Source: Nipponacmea schrenckii (lineage: Eukaryota > Mollusca > Gastropoda > Lottiidae). From it: DNA of 64,000 nucleotides. This document shows, one piece after another, positions 11,018-22,665 of this stretch. The position numbers and the translations under genes are program-made. Under the pieces are notes generated by a model, which had not been told where the DNA came from, did no database searches, and worked only from the letters and a program-made list of their open reading frames with translations. Position 1 is the stretch's first letter; every line of letters starts with the position of its first letter. The stretch lies in assembly GCA_030562195.1 (NCBI GenBank), contig CM060200.1, forward strand, positions 34,139,023 to 34,203,022, written 5' to 3'.

Positions 11018-13294
11018 CGACTTTGGCGAAAACGTATTGTAATCGTTCGGATTATTACGTATTTCGACTTTGTCGAAAACGTATTGTAATCGTTCGGATT
11101 ATTTTATTTTTTTTTTTTTTTTTTTTTTTTGTAATTCTTGGATGAGTTTGCAGACAAACTGGTAAAAGGTGCAGAAATTCTAAATCTACAGTTGATCTTA
11201 GAATGATTTCTATTATCAAATAAAACAAAACCGGAAGTTCTATCTCTGACAGGAAGTGAGAACCGGAAGTTCAGGTTTTTTTGCTTTAGCAAGTTTATTT
11301 TCAGTTCGATTTTGACCGGATTTTCAGATTTGAAAACTTCAATGTATTTGTCAACTAACAATTATAGGTTTTATGCAATTAGGTTAAAAATTTTACCCAC
11401 GATTTGCAATTCAATATTCAAGGGTCATCGGCAAAAATTTCAGACCGTGATTTCTCCTTTAATATAAATGGTAAAATTTTGAAACTTTACCAGTTGATAG
11501 GCGATATGTTTATAATTTTTGAAAAAATGTGAAAAAAAAATTCCACTTCCGGTTTAGCCTCAAATGACGTAATTACGTAACTTCCGGTCTATAACTGCTA
11601 GGTGAAAAGTGAAAGCTGTTTTATAAATAACTTGTCAATAGTAATTGATTTGACCTAAATAATTAGGTCAAGCTGCCATATCGGCCGCCATTTTGAATTT
11701 TCGTTACAATTCTTAAATCCGAAATTCAGACACTACTGATAGACCGATTTTGATGAAATTTAGCACATAGATACAATGGATCATTATCTACCTTTTCTTG
11801 GAGACCGATTTTCAAATTTCGTATTTTCTTTCGAATTATTTAAATTTCGATTTTTTCAAAATTAGGTCACTTTAACGGGTACGGAAGGTGTGACCCACTT
11901 AATCTATGACCTTGAAAATTAGGTCAAATAATATTCAATATATTGTCTACGAGTAGATATTTTTTTAATTTGGCTTACTTAAAAAATTCATAGAGATAAG
12001 TGTACTTAAATACAGCAAAAATTGATAATTTTCATATTTTCGCCATCATTAACCGTTACGGAAGGTGTGACCTAATTATTTTATGACTTTGAAAACTAGG
12101 TCAAATGATATTCAATATATTGTCTAGATGTAGGTAATTGCAAATTTAGCCTACATAATATTTTAAGGCTCTCGAAATACGTTCATAATTGTAAGCAATT
12201 CTAGTTTTATTTTTTTTTTTTTTTTTGTAATTCTTGGATGAGTTTGCAGACAAACTGGTAAAAGGTGCAGAAATTCTAAATCTACAGTTGATCTTAGAAT
12301 GATTTCTATTATCAAATAAAACAAAAACGGAAGTTCTATCTCTGACAGGAAGTGAGAACCGGAAGTTGAGGTTTTTTTGCTTTAGCAAGTTTATTTTCAG
12401 TTCGATTTTGACCGGATTTTCAGATTTGAAAACTTCAATGTATTTGTCAACTAATAATTATAGGTTTTATGCAATTAGGTTACATATATTACCCACGATT
12501 TGCAATTCAATATTCAAGGGTCATCGGCAAAAATTTCAGACCGTGATTTCTCCTTTAATATAAATGGTAAAATTTTGAAACTTTACCAGTTGATAGGCGA
12601 TATGATTATAATTTTTGAAAAAATGTGAAAAAAAAAAATTTACTTCCGGTTTAGCCTCAAATGACGTAATTACGTAACTTCCGGTCTATAACTGCTAGGT
12701 GAAAAGTGAAAACTGTTTTATAAATAACTTGTCAATAGTAATTGATTTGACCTAAATAATTAGGTCAAGCTGCCATATCGGCCGCCATTTTGAATTTTTG
12801 TTACAATTCTTAAATCCGAAATTCAGACACTACTGATAGACCGATTTTGATGAAATTTAGCACATAGATACAATGGATCAATATCTACCTTTTCTTGGAG
12901 ACCGATTTTCAAATTTCGTATTTTCTTTCGAATTATTTAAATTTCGACTTTTTCAAAATTAGGTCACTTTAACGGCTACGGAAGGTGTGACCCACTTAAT
13001 CTATGACCTGGAAAATTAGGTCAAATAATATTCAATATATTGTCTACGAGTAGATATTTTTTAATTTGGCTTACTTAAAAAATTCATAGAGATAAGTGTA
13101 CTTAAATACAGCAAAAATTGATAATTTTCATATTTTCGCCATCATCAACCGTTACGGAAGGTGTGACCTAATTATTTTATGACTTTGAAAACTAGGTCAA
13201 ATGATATTCAATATATTGTCTAGATGTAGGTAATTGCAAATTTAGCCTACATAATATTTTAAGGCTCTCGAAATACGTTCATAATTGTAAGCAA
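11018..13294 (-). mobile_element. 2.28-kb insertion of two tandem 1.1-kb units, flanked by a 15-bp direct repeat
   Basis: CTTTAATTCTGATTT occurs at 11003-11017 and again at 13295-13309, exactly bracketing the block, as a target-site duplication would. Inside are a 47-bp sequence present twice (11015-11061 and 11062-11103), then two head-to-tail units with a 1096-base offset (about 11104-12200 and 12207-13294). Each unit opens with a T-run, which is poly(A) on the minus strand. By eye the units differ at little more than a dozen positions, so they are about 98-99% identical. Neither unit has a long open frame. Each also contains a diverged internal repeat (for example around 11876 and 12051). 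The minus strand is given because poly(A) would then lie at the 3' end of each unit, as in a retroposed transcript. A non-autonomous retroelement fits best; a DNA element with internal satellite is the alternative. Confidence 0.7.
11651..11926. promoter_or_regulatory. Nuclear-receptor half-site cluster in the 1.1-kb repeat (first copy)
   Basis: Two everted TGACCT-N8-AGGTCA pairs occur at 11651-11670 and 11907-11926, with further AGGTCA half-sites between and after them. The second unit repeats the pattern at 12748-12767 and 13004-13023 despite point changes in the spacer. AGGTCA is the consensus half-site of the RAR/RXR group. Whether any receptor uses these sites is unknown. Confidence 0.3.
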
Positions 13295-13419
13295 CTTTAA
13301 TTCTGATTTTAATTTTAACATAATGTTACATTCATTTGCGCTGTTTTGTGTTTTCTTGAAGCGAACCTGTTTATTAGGCTAAATATTGGACACTCTAACA
13401 ACATGTTTAGACATTTTAC

Positions 13420-13676
13420 CTACTGGCTGATAGGATATTTACATCCATTGTCTAGAGATTTACATTTACCTAGTTTGTCTAGCTATAAACATCGACTGTC
13501 TTTTATTTACATTATTTGTCTGTCTGCTCAATACCACGACTGTCCATCTACACATTTACTCCATCGGTCTGTCTAGGGGTCTATGCATATTTACTTATGT
13601 CTGTCTAGTTATTTACTACGACTATCTTTATAACTAGATATTTTATCGATTTTCTAGATATTAACATCAGATGTCC
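13420..13676. repeat. Degenerate left flank of the 25-bp minisatellite
   Basis: The words GTCTAG, GATATTTACAT and TTTACTT recur irregularly every 20-30 bases from about 13420 (ATTTACATCCATTGTCTAGAG...) up to the homogeneous array. They look like ancient, diverged copies of the same unit. Similar words return at 14385-14446 and more weakly at 15130-15320. Confidence 0.6.
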
Positions 13677-14092
13677 AGAAATTTACTTTTACTGTGTGTC
13701 TGGATATATATTTTACTGTGTGTCTAGATATATATTTTACTGTGTGTCTAGATATATACTTTTACTGTGTGTCTAGATATATACTTTTACTGTGTGTCTA
13801 GATATATACTTTTACTGTGTGTCTAGATATATACTTTTACTGTGTGTCTAGATATATACTTTTACTGTGTGTCTAGATATATACTTTTACTGTGTGTCTA
13901 GATAAATACTTTTACTGTGTGTCTAGATATATACTTTTACTGTGTGTCTAGATATATACTTTTACTGTGTGTCTAGATATATACTTTTACTGTGTGTCTA
14001 GATATATACTTTTACTGTGTGTCTAGATATATAATTTAACTGTGTGTCTAGATATTTACTTTTACTGTGTGTCTAGATATTTACTTTTGACT
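13677..14092. repeat. 25-bp minisatellite, about 16 units
   Basis: The unit CTTTTACTGTGTGTCTAGATA plus TATA repeats at a regular 25-base step (for example TGTGTGTCTA at 13741, 13766 and 13791). The central units are nearly identical. The edge units vary, with TGTCTGGATA at the left and CTAGATATTTAC at the right, which is the usual pattern of homogenisation from the middle. Confidence 0.93.
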
Positions 14093-14384
14093 GTAAGCAC
14101 CACTTTAGCCAAAATCGATTCTGTAGGATGTAAGGGGTGGGGGTAAGCCCTCTAGGAATTATTGGGTGGGGGTGTTGCTTGCAAGGCGAGGTACCAAAAC
14201 AAAACGTCACGTTATTTCATTTAAATACGTGGGCGTACAAGCAGAAACTTTATAAAGAAAATATAATAAACTAATAATATTGTAATATAACGACCCTCGA
14301 CTTTTCAGTCGAATAAGCAAAATTAAGGCTACACGATGATTGACCATCTACTTTCTGGAGTGTGCTAGTTAAGAAGGTGTGATC
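14093..14384. other. Non-repeat block within the minisatellite region, with G-rich tract
   Basis: About 290 bases separate the core array from a short stretch of degenerate units at 14385-14446. The block contains GGGG-T-GGGGG at 14134-14143 and GGG-T-GGGGG at 14164-14172, four G-runs that could form a G-quadruplex with one 20-base loop. It may be an insertion into an older, longer array, but I see no clean target-site duplication. Confidence 0.4.
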
Positions 14385-14446
14385 TAGATATTTGCATTGC
14401 CTTTGGGTCTAGATATTTACATCGAATGTCTGTCTAGATATTAATT

Positions 14447-15666
14447 TAACATATAAGTTAATTAAGTAACGAATATGATATTTGCGAGTACATATACAGT
14501 TACAACTGATGCTCAAGGTTTCTAGTCGCCCTACATAATAAAGCACTAAAATCAGTATAATATTTCCTACCCGTACCAATCAATACAATCTTATACTCTT
14601 TATTATGTTTTTTGTTGTGAGTTTGTAAAATATTGATCAGTAATAATATTTTAACTATGGTTTAAGTGGAATAACAATACCATAACCATGATTCCACATA
14701 AAAATAATAGTTCCAAAGAGAAATTCACGTAGCTTATATCCATATTTATTTTATAATAAGTTCAATAATGGTGTTTTATATTAGTTAATGGGAATTTTAA
14801 ACCAGTACAATAACTTGCTCTTGGTCGGGCTGTTTGTATTTGTGGATGTAAGTATACATCATATCCTCGTGTTACAGAAGGGTTTTTTTTTTAAATCCCC
14901 AAGAAAACACCTATAGAAACTATGTTCAATGTTTATCAAATGTAGATTATAATTATTTAAGGTGTCATATAACCAACCAAACGTTCCACTAGGCTTCATT
15001 TAAAGGACTATGTACCTCTCGCTAGACGGCATTTGTTAAAAACCGTAGTTGTCATGAAAGGGATTTTGAGTTGAATAATGCCACTCAGTTCTCTGTACGC
15101 ATGTCTACATACTTTATTGTCCAGCACCGAACTGTCTGGTAACTATTCTCAGAGCCTCTATCGGTTTCTTGTCTGAAGTCATTACTTATTGTCTGACTTT
15201 ATATCATTTGTCTATCAGCAGACTTTACATGTGTCTACCTACCATCATGTCTAACATTTATATCACGAAATATGTTGGTCTCAAAGACATACACAGTCCA
15301 CTATCTCGATGTCTACCTAGAGTTGCGAATTACAAAACTGTGTGCTTTGATGTCCACAGTTGGTGAACCGTGTTATCTTATATTAAAGGCTGTGATGACA
15401 AGTTCACATTATAAATGTTAGTTTTGTGCAGATTTACTATGTTTAATTGAATATTGAGCATCTTTATTTGGAAAAGTGGTGATTGATATAATGATTACTA
15501 TTTGAATACGTTTTCTAGATATCACAAATATGATGATGATATAATGATTATAATGATGATGAAGGAACTGTCTTTCAGTGAATGATGTGGATGAGGCGAA
15601 CTTAACTACTGATTTTGAAATCCACATCTCTTTCACTAAGAGGCAATTATGAAAGAAAGGGAAAAG
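14447..15666. other. Proximal part of the Kv2 intron, no gene
   Basis: This is AT-rich intron. The segment at 15130-15320 has repeated GTCT words like the minisatellite flank. The part next to the exon (15418-15666) stays open in the channel's frame only by chance. Confidence 0.6.
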
Positions 15667-15674
15667 ACTTACCC
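15667..15674 (-). other. Splice donor of the Kv2 T1 exon
   Basis: On the minus strand the sequence reads GG|GTAAGT, with the intron's first base at 15672. The conserved WDLLEKP...AA(R/K) linker stops exactly here, and the following frame reads into low-complexity Ile/His-rich sequence. From memory, vertebrate KCNB genes also carry an intron near this point, just before S1, so the position may be ancient. No matching acceptor followed by S1 sequence was found at lower coordinates, so the intron runs for more than 15.6 kb. Confidence 0.85.
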
Positions 15675-16518
15675 GTGCTGCCATTGAAGTTGTTGGCTTT
15701 TCCAGTAAGTCCCATACTCTTTGTCTAGTTTTGGCACATCGACCAGTTCCAAAATCGTCCTCATCTCGTTGTCGTATCGACTCTGCCTCTTTACGAATTT
15801 CCTCAAATACGTGTTCCTTTTTCTGATGGTATTTATGTTGACAGCACGATTCCAAATATAATTCATCTATTCCCCAATATTCTAAATCCTCACTAAATGA
15901 TAACACACACATTTCCTCCACAAGATGTAATTTTCCCGAACGATAAAAATTCAAAATTGAAGCAAATGATCGGGGATGCCGATCAAAGAAATATTCATTT
16001 TCTGATAGATTATAATCGTCACATAATTCCATTATAGATTCATGCGTTATACACTCGCGAAGTTTTCCAAGTCGGGTGTGCGGCATTCTATCGAGAGTTC
16101 TCCATAACACTTCATGCCGCACACCCCCAACATTTAATATCACACGTTTTGTACTCTGTTTACTTCTGAGGATGGTTTGAGGGTCGGGCGGTGCTTCATC
16201 CAATGCAGCAAAATGTCTGGTCACAGCAGTCTCCCCTGGAACCCCCATATCTATGACGGGGGCCTCCAAAGAACCCGACACCGGCTCGCCAACGATGACG
16301 GGATTGGGAGCTATTTTTACCTCCTTTGCCGTGTCGCGGTATCTTCTTGTTGTGTACAAGTCCCTCACAGAAGCTATAGTTGGGTCGTTGAAGGAGGACG
16401 TGGAGTCTTTCTTTTTGTAGCCTCCTGGGTGCCGGAGAGAAGGTGTTCTGGAACTGAGGTGACGACTGTAGCCCTCGCTGTCCCGACCCGTACTGGAGCC
16501 TGAACTGTGAATGAACAT
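15673..16518 (-). CDS. Shab: Kv2/Shab-type voltage-gated K+ channel, N-terminus and T1 domain exon (partial gene)
   Basis: This exon encodes 282 residues of a delayed-rectifier K+ channel subunit, a plasma-membrane tetramer. Residues 1-123 are a Ser/Arg-rich tail, much longer than the roughly 30 residues before T1 in vertebrate Kv2.1. Residues 125-226 form the T1 (BTB-like) assembly domain, with [20 protein letters not shown] at 129-148, EYFFDRHP and [12 protein letters not shown]. The intersubunit zinc motif H-X5-C-X20-CC is complete (H198, C204, C225, C226). This motif is found in the non-Shaker subfamilies. The linker YHQKKEH...VWDLLEKP is Kv2-like rather than Kv3 or Kv4. The exon ends after Arg282 at a phase-0 donor (CGG|GTAAGT), so the open frame that continues to 15418 is intron. 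The ATG at 16516-16518 follows an in-frame TAA and has A at -3. Alternatively this is an internal exon starting at 16504 after a CACAG acceptor (16505-16509). S1-S6, the pore and the C-terminus are absent from the window. The family call is firm; the exact start is not. Confidence 0.93.
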
Positions 16519-19500
16519 TTTGGAACAGTTTTAGTGTTTAATTAAGACATTTCATAATATAATATCAACAGTTACATGAGTACACGACATACTTAAGATA
16601 TATAGATATAGATATGGATATATGTTCACATTCAATCACATTAATTTGCTAGGCAAAGGTCAATCTGACCTCGCAATATCTAAACAACAGTACTGACGGA
16701 GGAGGAGTTACTCGCATTCAATTTTTACAATACCGGCTGCAATATATATGATGACAGGGTTAAGTCTACATCTCACACACGTCAACAAAACCAAGCAACA
16801 GAAGGTAGTGGAACCAACCGCTAAACACCCAACACAACTGCGCAATACAAACAAGTTTTTAGTTGCGATAGAAGAGTCATAGCTACAAGAGAGGATATTT
16901 GGTTATTACTCAAGGAAACTAAACGTTTACTGAACATCCTGATCTAAAGCTACCAAAATGACAACTTGGGGTACGTGGACTAACAGCCTTATCCTCGTGA
17001 TGATCACTCTTTCTTCTTAACGGTTCAGATCGAGATTTAACAATATGCAATGTTGTATTGAAGATTTGAATAAGGTGTCGCTAATAGAACAGATAAAATA
17101 TCCTATTACCAACCCGTACCAAACCGCTCAAGAAAGCGTAATCATCAAATGGTTTTAGAGAGTGTTTTGAAGCAACAATAGATGGAAGGAAGGCAAGCAG
17201 ACTGAGGGATATTTACTTTAGGTCCTGATAGATTTACAACAAACACAGGGACACGTACATACCAACACAGGGGAACTAGCACTGGCAAATGAACAACACT
17301 GGGCGAATTCGTCCATTAACAAACTGCTTATAAGTCTACACAAAAGTTTCATTCAAACGACTTATAAAGCAAATTAAATCGGATTTAAAATCAGTTCGGA
17401 TGCCTTCTACACTTTAAAGACAAAATACGTAAAGCGGGTAGGAGGACTTGAAAATGCAGTAAAATGCTGTATACATCCATCTACTATGCAAATTGCTTAA
17501 GCTAAAATTGCAATGCATGTTCAATTTCCATGAACATAAAGAATATTCGGAATATTGCCATATTTGATGATCAGATCCGCGCATGACTTGAATCAGGATT
17601 GACAACATTCAATAGTTCCGTAGAGTCATCAGACTTGCAGTGTTTAATATATACCTTGGCAATTTTCCCTAATTAATAATAAAGCCCAAGGCAGTTTGAA
17701 GTGCAATAGAAATATTGTACCAGCAGTCAATCGATAGGCTAACAGCAGTAAAAACTACACTAGACCAAAGCTATAGATCAACAACTAGAAATTGTATATT
17801 ATTTTAGATCTTCTGTAATCATTATTCTCAAAATCCAATATGGCGGCTAAATGAATTCGATTGGAATTACAGGTTTATGTGAACATTTTTCTAAAGACAT
17901 AAACTTGACTTGATTGCAAATTTTTACCTTAAAAATGTCTTCGCTATAATTTCTATATGTTAATATATAATAACATTTTGTTATAGTTTTATATTTTATT
18001 TGTATAAGATTATTTGTTTCATATATGTGTGCAAAGCTCACGTATATACTTTGGAAAGATTTTGTTTGCATATACGCATAAAATAATTGAACTCGAAATT
18101 GTGCTTAAGTACAAAGCTGATAATTTCAAAATGATTAACTCCATTTGGAATCGATGAAAGTAAATTAGACTTTACTAATAACATTTGGTTCCCTTTCATC
18201 TCATAAGCAGTAAATTTCAATTTCTAGGACCTAACGTCAAATATAAATGTGAGGCAAGTCTTTAGAGAATCATGTTCGACGTCATCCATCGTAATAGTTT
18301 CAAATCTTAACTTAATACTTCCAACTTGCTTGACGTCATTCACCAAATAGTTCATCGTGATGATATAGCATATTAACCGAACTCTTTCAAATGAAGTTAA
18401 AATGACACTTTTAGACATGATTGATTTAAAAAAAGCCTCACATATCGTTACTTACCAACAGTTAAACGAGATTTTAACTTATTAAAAACGTGATCGAAGA
18501 TTTGGAAACTGGTCTAAAGCAATTACTTGTATGAAAGATGTTTTAAATTTTATTGATTCTATGAATAGGATAGCCGATATTTGGAGTTTAGGCCAAGTGA
18601 GACATAAAGTAAAAAAATGAGTGATTTTTGTTTGAAAAGATAATTATAGTCTAGGGAGGCACGTTAATTCAACTTGAATTTATATTCAAAAATAAATTTA
18701 CGAGGCAGTAATCAAAAGTCATCATAATGCCAACTTTGTATTGGAACAACCCTTTATCGATAAAAGCGTTGTTGAGACAAAGACAAGGAAGCGCATTCTG
18801 CAATTCCATCGACATAAGTAATCGCCGTCTCGGTCGCCATGTCCCTATCTGCCTATCTTCTTGATTTTGTACCAATAATATTTTTCCTTACTAATTCTTG
18901 TAGCAAACAAGAGAAAAATTCATGCAAACAAGATTTAGTCTGTAAAGGGTGACTCTTAATCGACTACCGTAAAGACTTAATATTTGAGAATAATTTAAGG
19001 ACTATTTTAAGAATTCAAATATAAATATTGTCCCTCAATAAAAAAAAGAAAAGACTTCTGTCAGAAATTTCGGACCCAGCGAAAGATTTACAATATTTAA
19101 AAGTTAAAAAAAATAAAAAAACGGGACACAAATCACATTTTCCTAGTTTTAACTTACTCGTTTGCTACCGCGCAAGTTCCAACCTGAATCATCGAAAAAT
19201 TGGGGTTGAAAGGCAAAGCAAAAGCTGGCCTATCTCATATTTTATATATGCTTCCAAGCAACAAAAATTATAAACTACAGATTTAGTCGACTCTTTACCA
19301 TAAACACATCACATTCTCCAAAATTTCCATATTCCTCTCTCCCGCACTACCACTAGCACATATTCTACCCACAAAACCCAAGATGAAATGTCTCAGGCGC
19401 TAAGACCGACCACTAACATTACCAACAAGCACAGAAAGCATCAATCTTTGCCGAGAAAACAATATACAAGTTGAATAAAAACCACACATTTGTGTCATCG

Positions 19501-22364
19501 TGAAATTGGATTAGGAGCTGATAAGTGTCATCCTTAATAGTTACAAAAAATCTTAAACACTACACAGATGATATGATACAGGCACGTAGGCCGACTGGAA
19601 AGCTTGAAAAGATTGAAATTAACTTGAAAAGTGTAAGGCAAAATGAGTTGAATCTTCCAACAAACAGTACATCGATCGAAATATTTTTAAGATATACAGC
19701 TTAGTGTCACAAGAACACGACCGCGAAATCTTCCAATACTAAAGCTTGATTCCAGAATACGTTTTATCTACACTATAAGATCTAATAACGACCATTCATT
19801 CTATACTGTCCAAATGACTTCAGTTCCTTGACACTCGTCTAAGATTCCTGCATTCTCATTACGAATCAGTTTTTTTTTTTTAAATCTTTAAGCATTTCTA
19901 ATATTCGCTAGAAGCTACGAGTTATCAAAGAAAATGTAAAGGCTATTTGGTCCATAGTGAAATCCTTACATGTAGTTAGTATTGATTCCACAGACTCGCC
20001 TGCCTTCTCGCGTCTATTTGGCGCGTGTATTGAAAATAAAGGTATTAAAATGAGCACAGAATCAAAGCAACTTCAGGAATGACCTAAACACTATCTTTAA
20101 AATATACTAGTATCAAACAATGTGTTATTTAATTACAATGAAACTCAATGTACCTCAAAGAGTATACGAAGCTAATTTACTGACATAATATAAGGAATCA
20201 TTTATATTGTAATTCGTCACGTGACCTTTGGACGTATTCAATATTTGTAACTTTCATGAATATTTATGAGATGTATTGATATGGAGTAAAAAAAAGTCTT
20301 AAATGTTATTTGAGATATAATGTGAAACCCTTAACTGTCCTGATAAACGTATTCAATAATTAAATTTGTTATGGCGTTCTTTCATCTGTTTGAAAGAAAA
20401 CGATATCAAAGACTGTGAAGGCTACAACATATTAAGTTCTAAATACGTTTCTGAATAAATGACATTTACAACTAGAAACTAAATGCATTTTATGACAGGT
20501 CATATTGTATCAGGAAATATAATGTATTCATTGATGCCCAATAGAATGCAAATTGTGAAACAATCTGCAGAATATGAAATATGTTCAACACAGTATACCT
20601 ACATAATTGCAGTTCATTAGCTGCTACCTATGTTTCGTCAAAATGGTTTTGGTATTTGCCATTATGATCGCTAGTACTTATTTTAGAATTTTATTTTTAG
20701 GATATTTTTTTGACTGATCTGAAGTAAACCAATTGTATTTGTAAAATAGTTTTAACCTTTCATGTTGAGGTAGGATTCACTCGTAATTATTATCTAATAA
20801 GAGCTATGTTCAGATTAGTTCATTCCACTGAATTCTTCAAATTTCCTCACTTTAAATTTATGATCAGCGACAAAAGCCAGTTTGCCACCTACCCAACCCC
20901 TAATTTTAAGGATTCATATCGATTTATACATTTGCATCTTTGGCGGCGGGATTTGGTTTATACTTATGGTAATATGGCATTTCATATCTATTTTTATATT
21001 TTCTATTTATCCCATTTGTATATGGAATTGTATTTCCATTTTTAGTTATTTTGTTAAGTTTCGTACTTGAGTATGTACTTTTACTTGGGTCAGATAATTT
21101 ATAAAACAAGATATTAAAAAAGCTTCGAAGAATAAAATCATAATTACTAAAGCTTACAGAAGTCCTGTCTAACTATCTATGGCTGGTTTGCTTGCACATT
21201 GGCTGAACCATCGTAATCATGCGGCTTCGTTCTACAGACATTAGGAATTGAATGCTAACGGATCAGTGTTTTGAGCTCAAACAAAAATAATTCCCGAGGC
21301 CAAATGCAGTTCAGTATAGACTAAACTGATCAAATCAAGAAAGCTATATTTACAGCGTCAATGTTCTTTGAATCTAAAAGCAAACGGCTTCATAGGAACT
21401 ACGATTTAATTTAGTATGAAAATATAATGTTTGTGTTAGATCGCTAGACAGAACGGTTTGAGTTCAAAAGACTCTATCTTGGAATAATATGGAGGAATCG
21501 ATGACAACAAAGTGTAGCATATAAACACTGGGACATTAAATAACCATAGAAAAGGTCAGACAAAGGGAATATATAAAACCAACTTGGGAAATCTCAATCA
21601 CAAAATTATTCTATTCCTAATATTACAGATTTAGAGAATACATTTTCAATTAAGTAGAAAGCTAATCATTGAATTTTATCTATGAATGCTAGATTACATT
21701 CCCCATATCATTGATGTTCAAGATACTTTTAGTTCTTCCTCAACCATCTTATCTCTATCAAGTTCGGCTTGCTGTTGTCCTAGTAGCAAGACGTCTAGAA
21801 TATATTTTAGTTATACAACTGGTCCTATAAATATATTGGCTTCTTGAAACATGGAGAATCAAAACCAAATCTTTAAAGGTGTTAGAGGAATGTTGCTGCA
21901 CTAATCACCCAGATCCTTAATAGCAAACGAGGTGAAGCCGCGGCCAAAGCCAAAAGACCATCATATAAAATAAAGCCCATTGCGACAGTAGCTTTTGTCT
22001 CTTTACGTCTGATTTTTCTATAAGTCGAGGTTCTAATATATCTCTGATTCATGGCATACCGTGAAAAGATCATGATCCGGAATACAATCTGGCTATAAAG
22101 TTTCTGACTTGCTGACGATATCTACAATATTGGTGTCTGATTATTAAGAACTATGATTATATTGTAACATGTTGTATAGTACAACGATAGACGATCAAAC
22201 TAGACCACCCCATTTATAGGTAGTTTTTTTGTTCAGGTTTTTTTTTATCTGTTTAAGCAACACGTATAACGTACACTAGCCTACATTAACGTTCGGGTGA
22301 AATGTGTTGGGGTTGGAGTCGAAAAAAACACTATTATATATTTATGAACCTTATTTTTGTCATC
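16519..22364. other. Upstream of the Kv2 exon; no recognised gene
   Basis: This is AT-rich sequence 5' to the channel exon. A consensus CRE (TGACGTCA) lies at 18331-18338. Segments near 19150-19230 and 24660-24715 share a short related stretch (TTCCAACCT-AATCA followed by TTGAAAGG), perhaps a dispersed repeat. The open frame at 21882-22073 (minus) is hydrophobic and Ala/Leu-rich but not recognised. Confidence 0.5.
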
Positions 22365-22665
22365 AGGTTCGAGATTAACCTTCGGATTTTTCAGCCCGGT
22401 TTCCCCTTGTCAGTGATGCAGGTCGGAGTGACTGACATGGAAAAAGCGTCTAGTCGTTCGTATGGGACAATAAACCGAGACCCCGTGTGCTACAGGCTGT
22501 GCACGTTAAAGATCCCTCGACAGTTCGAAATCGAAAAAGAGCAGGCTAATGCCGCTGTGTTGGCAAAATTTCCCTTATAGCACACTGCATGGCGTTGCCC
22601 GTCTTCGTTAGCCCATAAGGTGCAGAAAAGTAGGACGTAAAACTCCATTAATTTCATTTCATTTC
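22365..22665 (+). repeat. SINE copy, lacking the tRNA head
   Basis: The body and tail match the intact copy at 54962-55264 (minus strand). Shared landmarks in order are CGGATTTTTCA, GTGATGCAGGT, CGTCTAGTCGTTCG-TGGGACA, GTGCACGTTAAAGATCCCTC, GGCGTTG and TTCGTTAGCCCAT, then GTGCAGAAAAGTAGGACGTAAAAC. The tRNA-derived head is missing. An open frame of 92 codons overlaps it but is just the repeat read through. It belongs to a tRNA-derived SINE family with a conserved central domain; I do not assign a family name. Confidence 0.85.

Noticed and set aside
11104..11361. 85-codon frame repeated at 12146-12388, considered as a conserved small protein
   Set aside because: It is duplicated only because the 1.1-kb repeat is duplicated; it ends in poly-Lys from the A-run and differs by frame-neutral chance changes.
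13677..14092. CRISPR-like array
   Set aside because: The units are contiguous with no unique spacers and the context is an animal genome; it is a minisatellite.
15418..15672. Continuation of the Kv2 reading frame past residue 282
   Set aside because: It begins exactly at a GTAAGT donor, turns into His/Ile-rich low-complexity sequence and lacks the S1 helix expected next.
16177..16503. 108-codon open frame opposite the Kv2 exon
   Set aside because: It is the antisense shadow of the conserved T1-domain exon and has no family features of its own.
21882..22073. Ala/Leu-rich 63-codon frame, considered as a mitochondrial or membrane-protein exon
   Set aside because: No match to a known mitochondrial or small membrane protein could be made by eye.
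22302..22580. 92-codon open frame
   Set aside because: It is read through a SINE; the same words recur in non-coding copies at 28700 and 54962.
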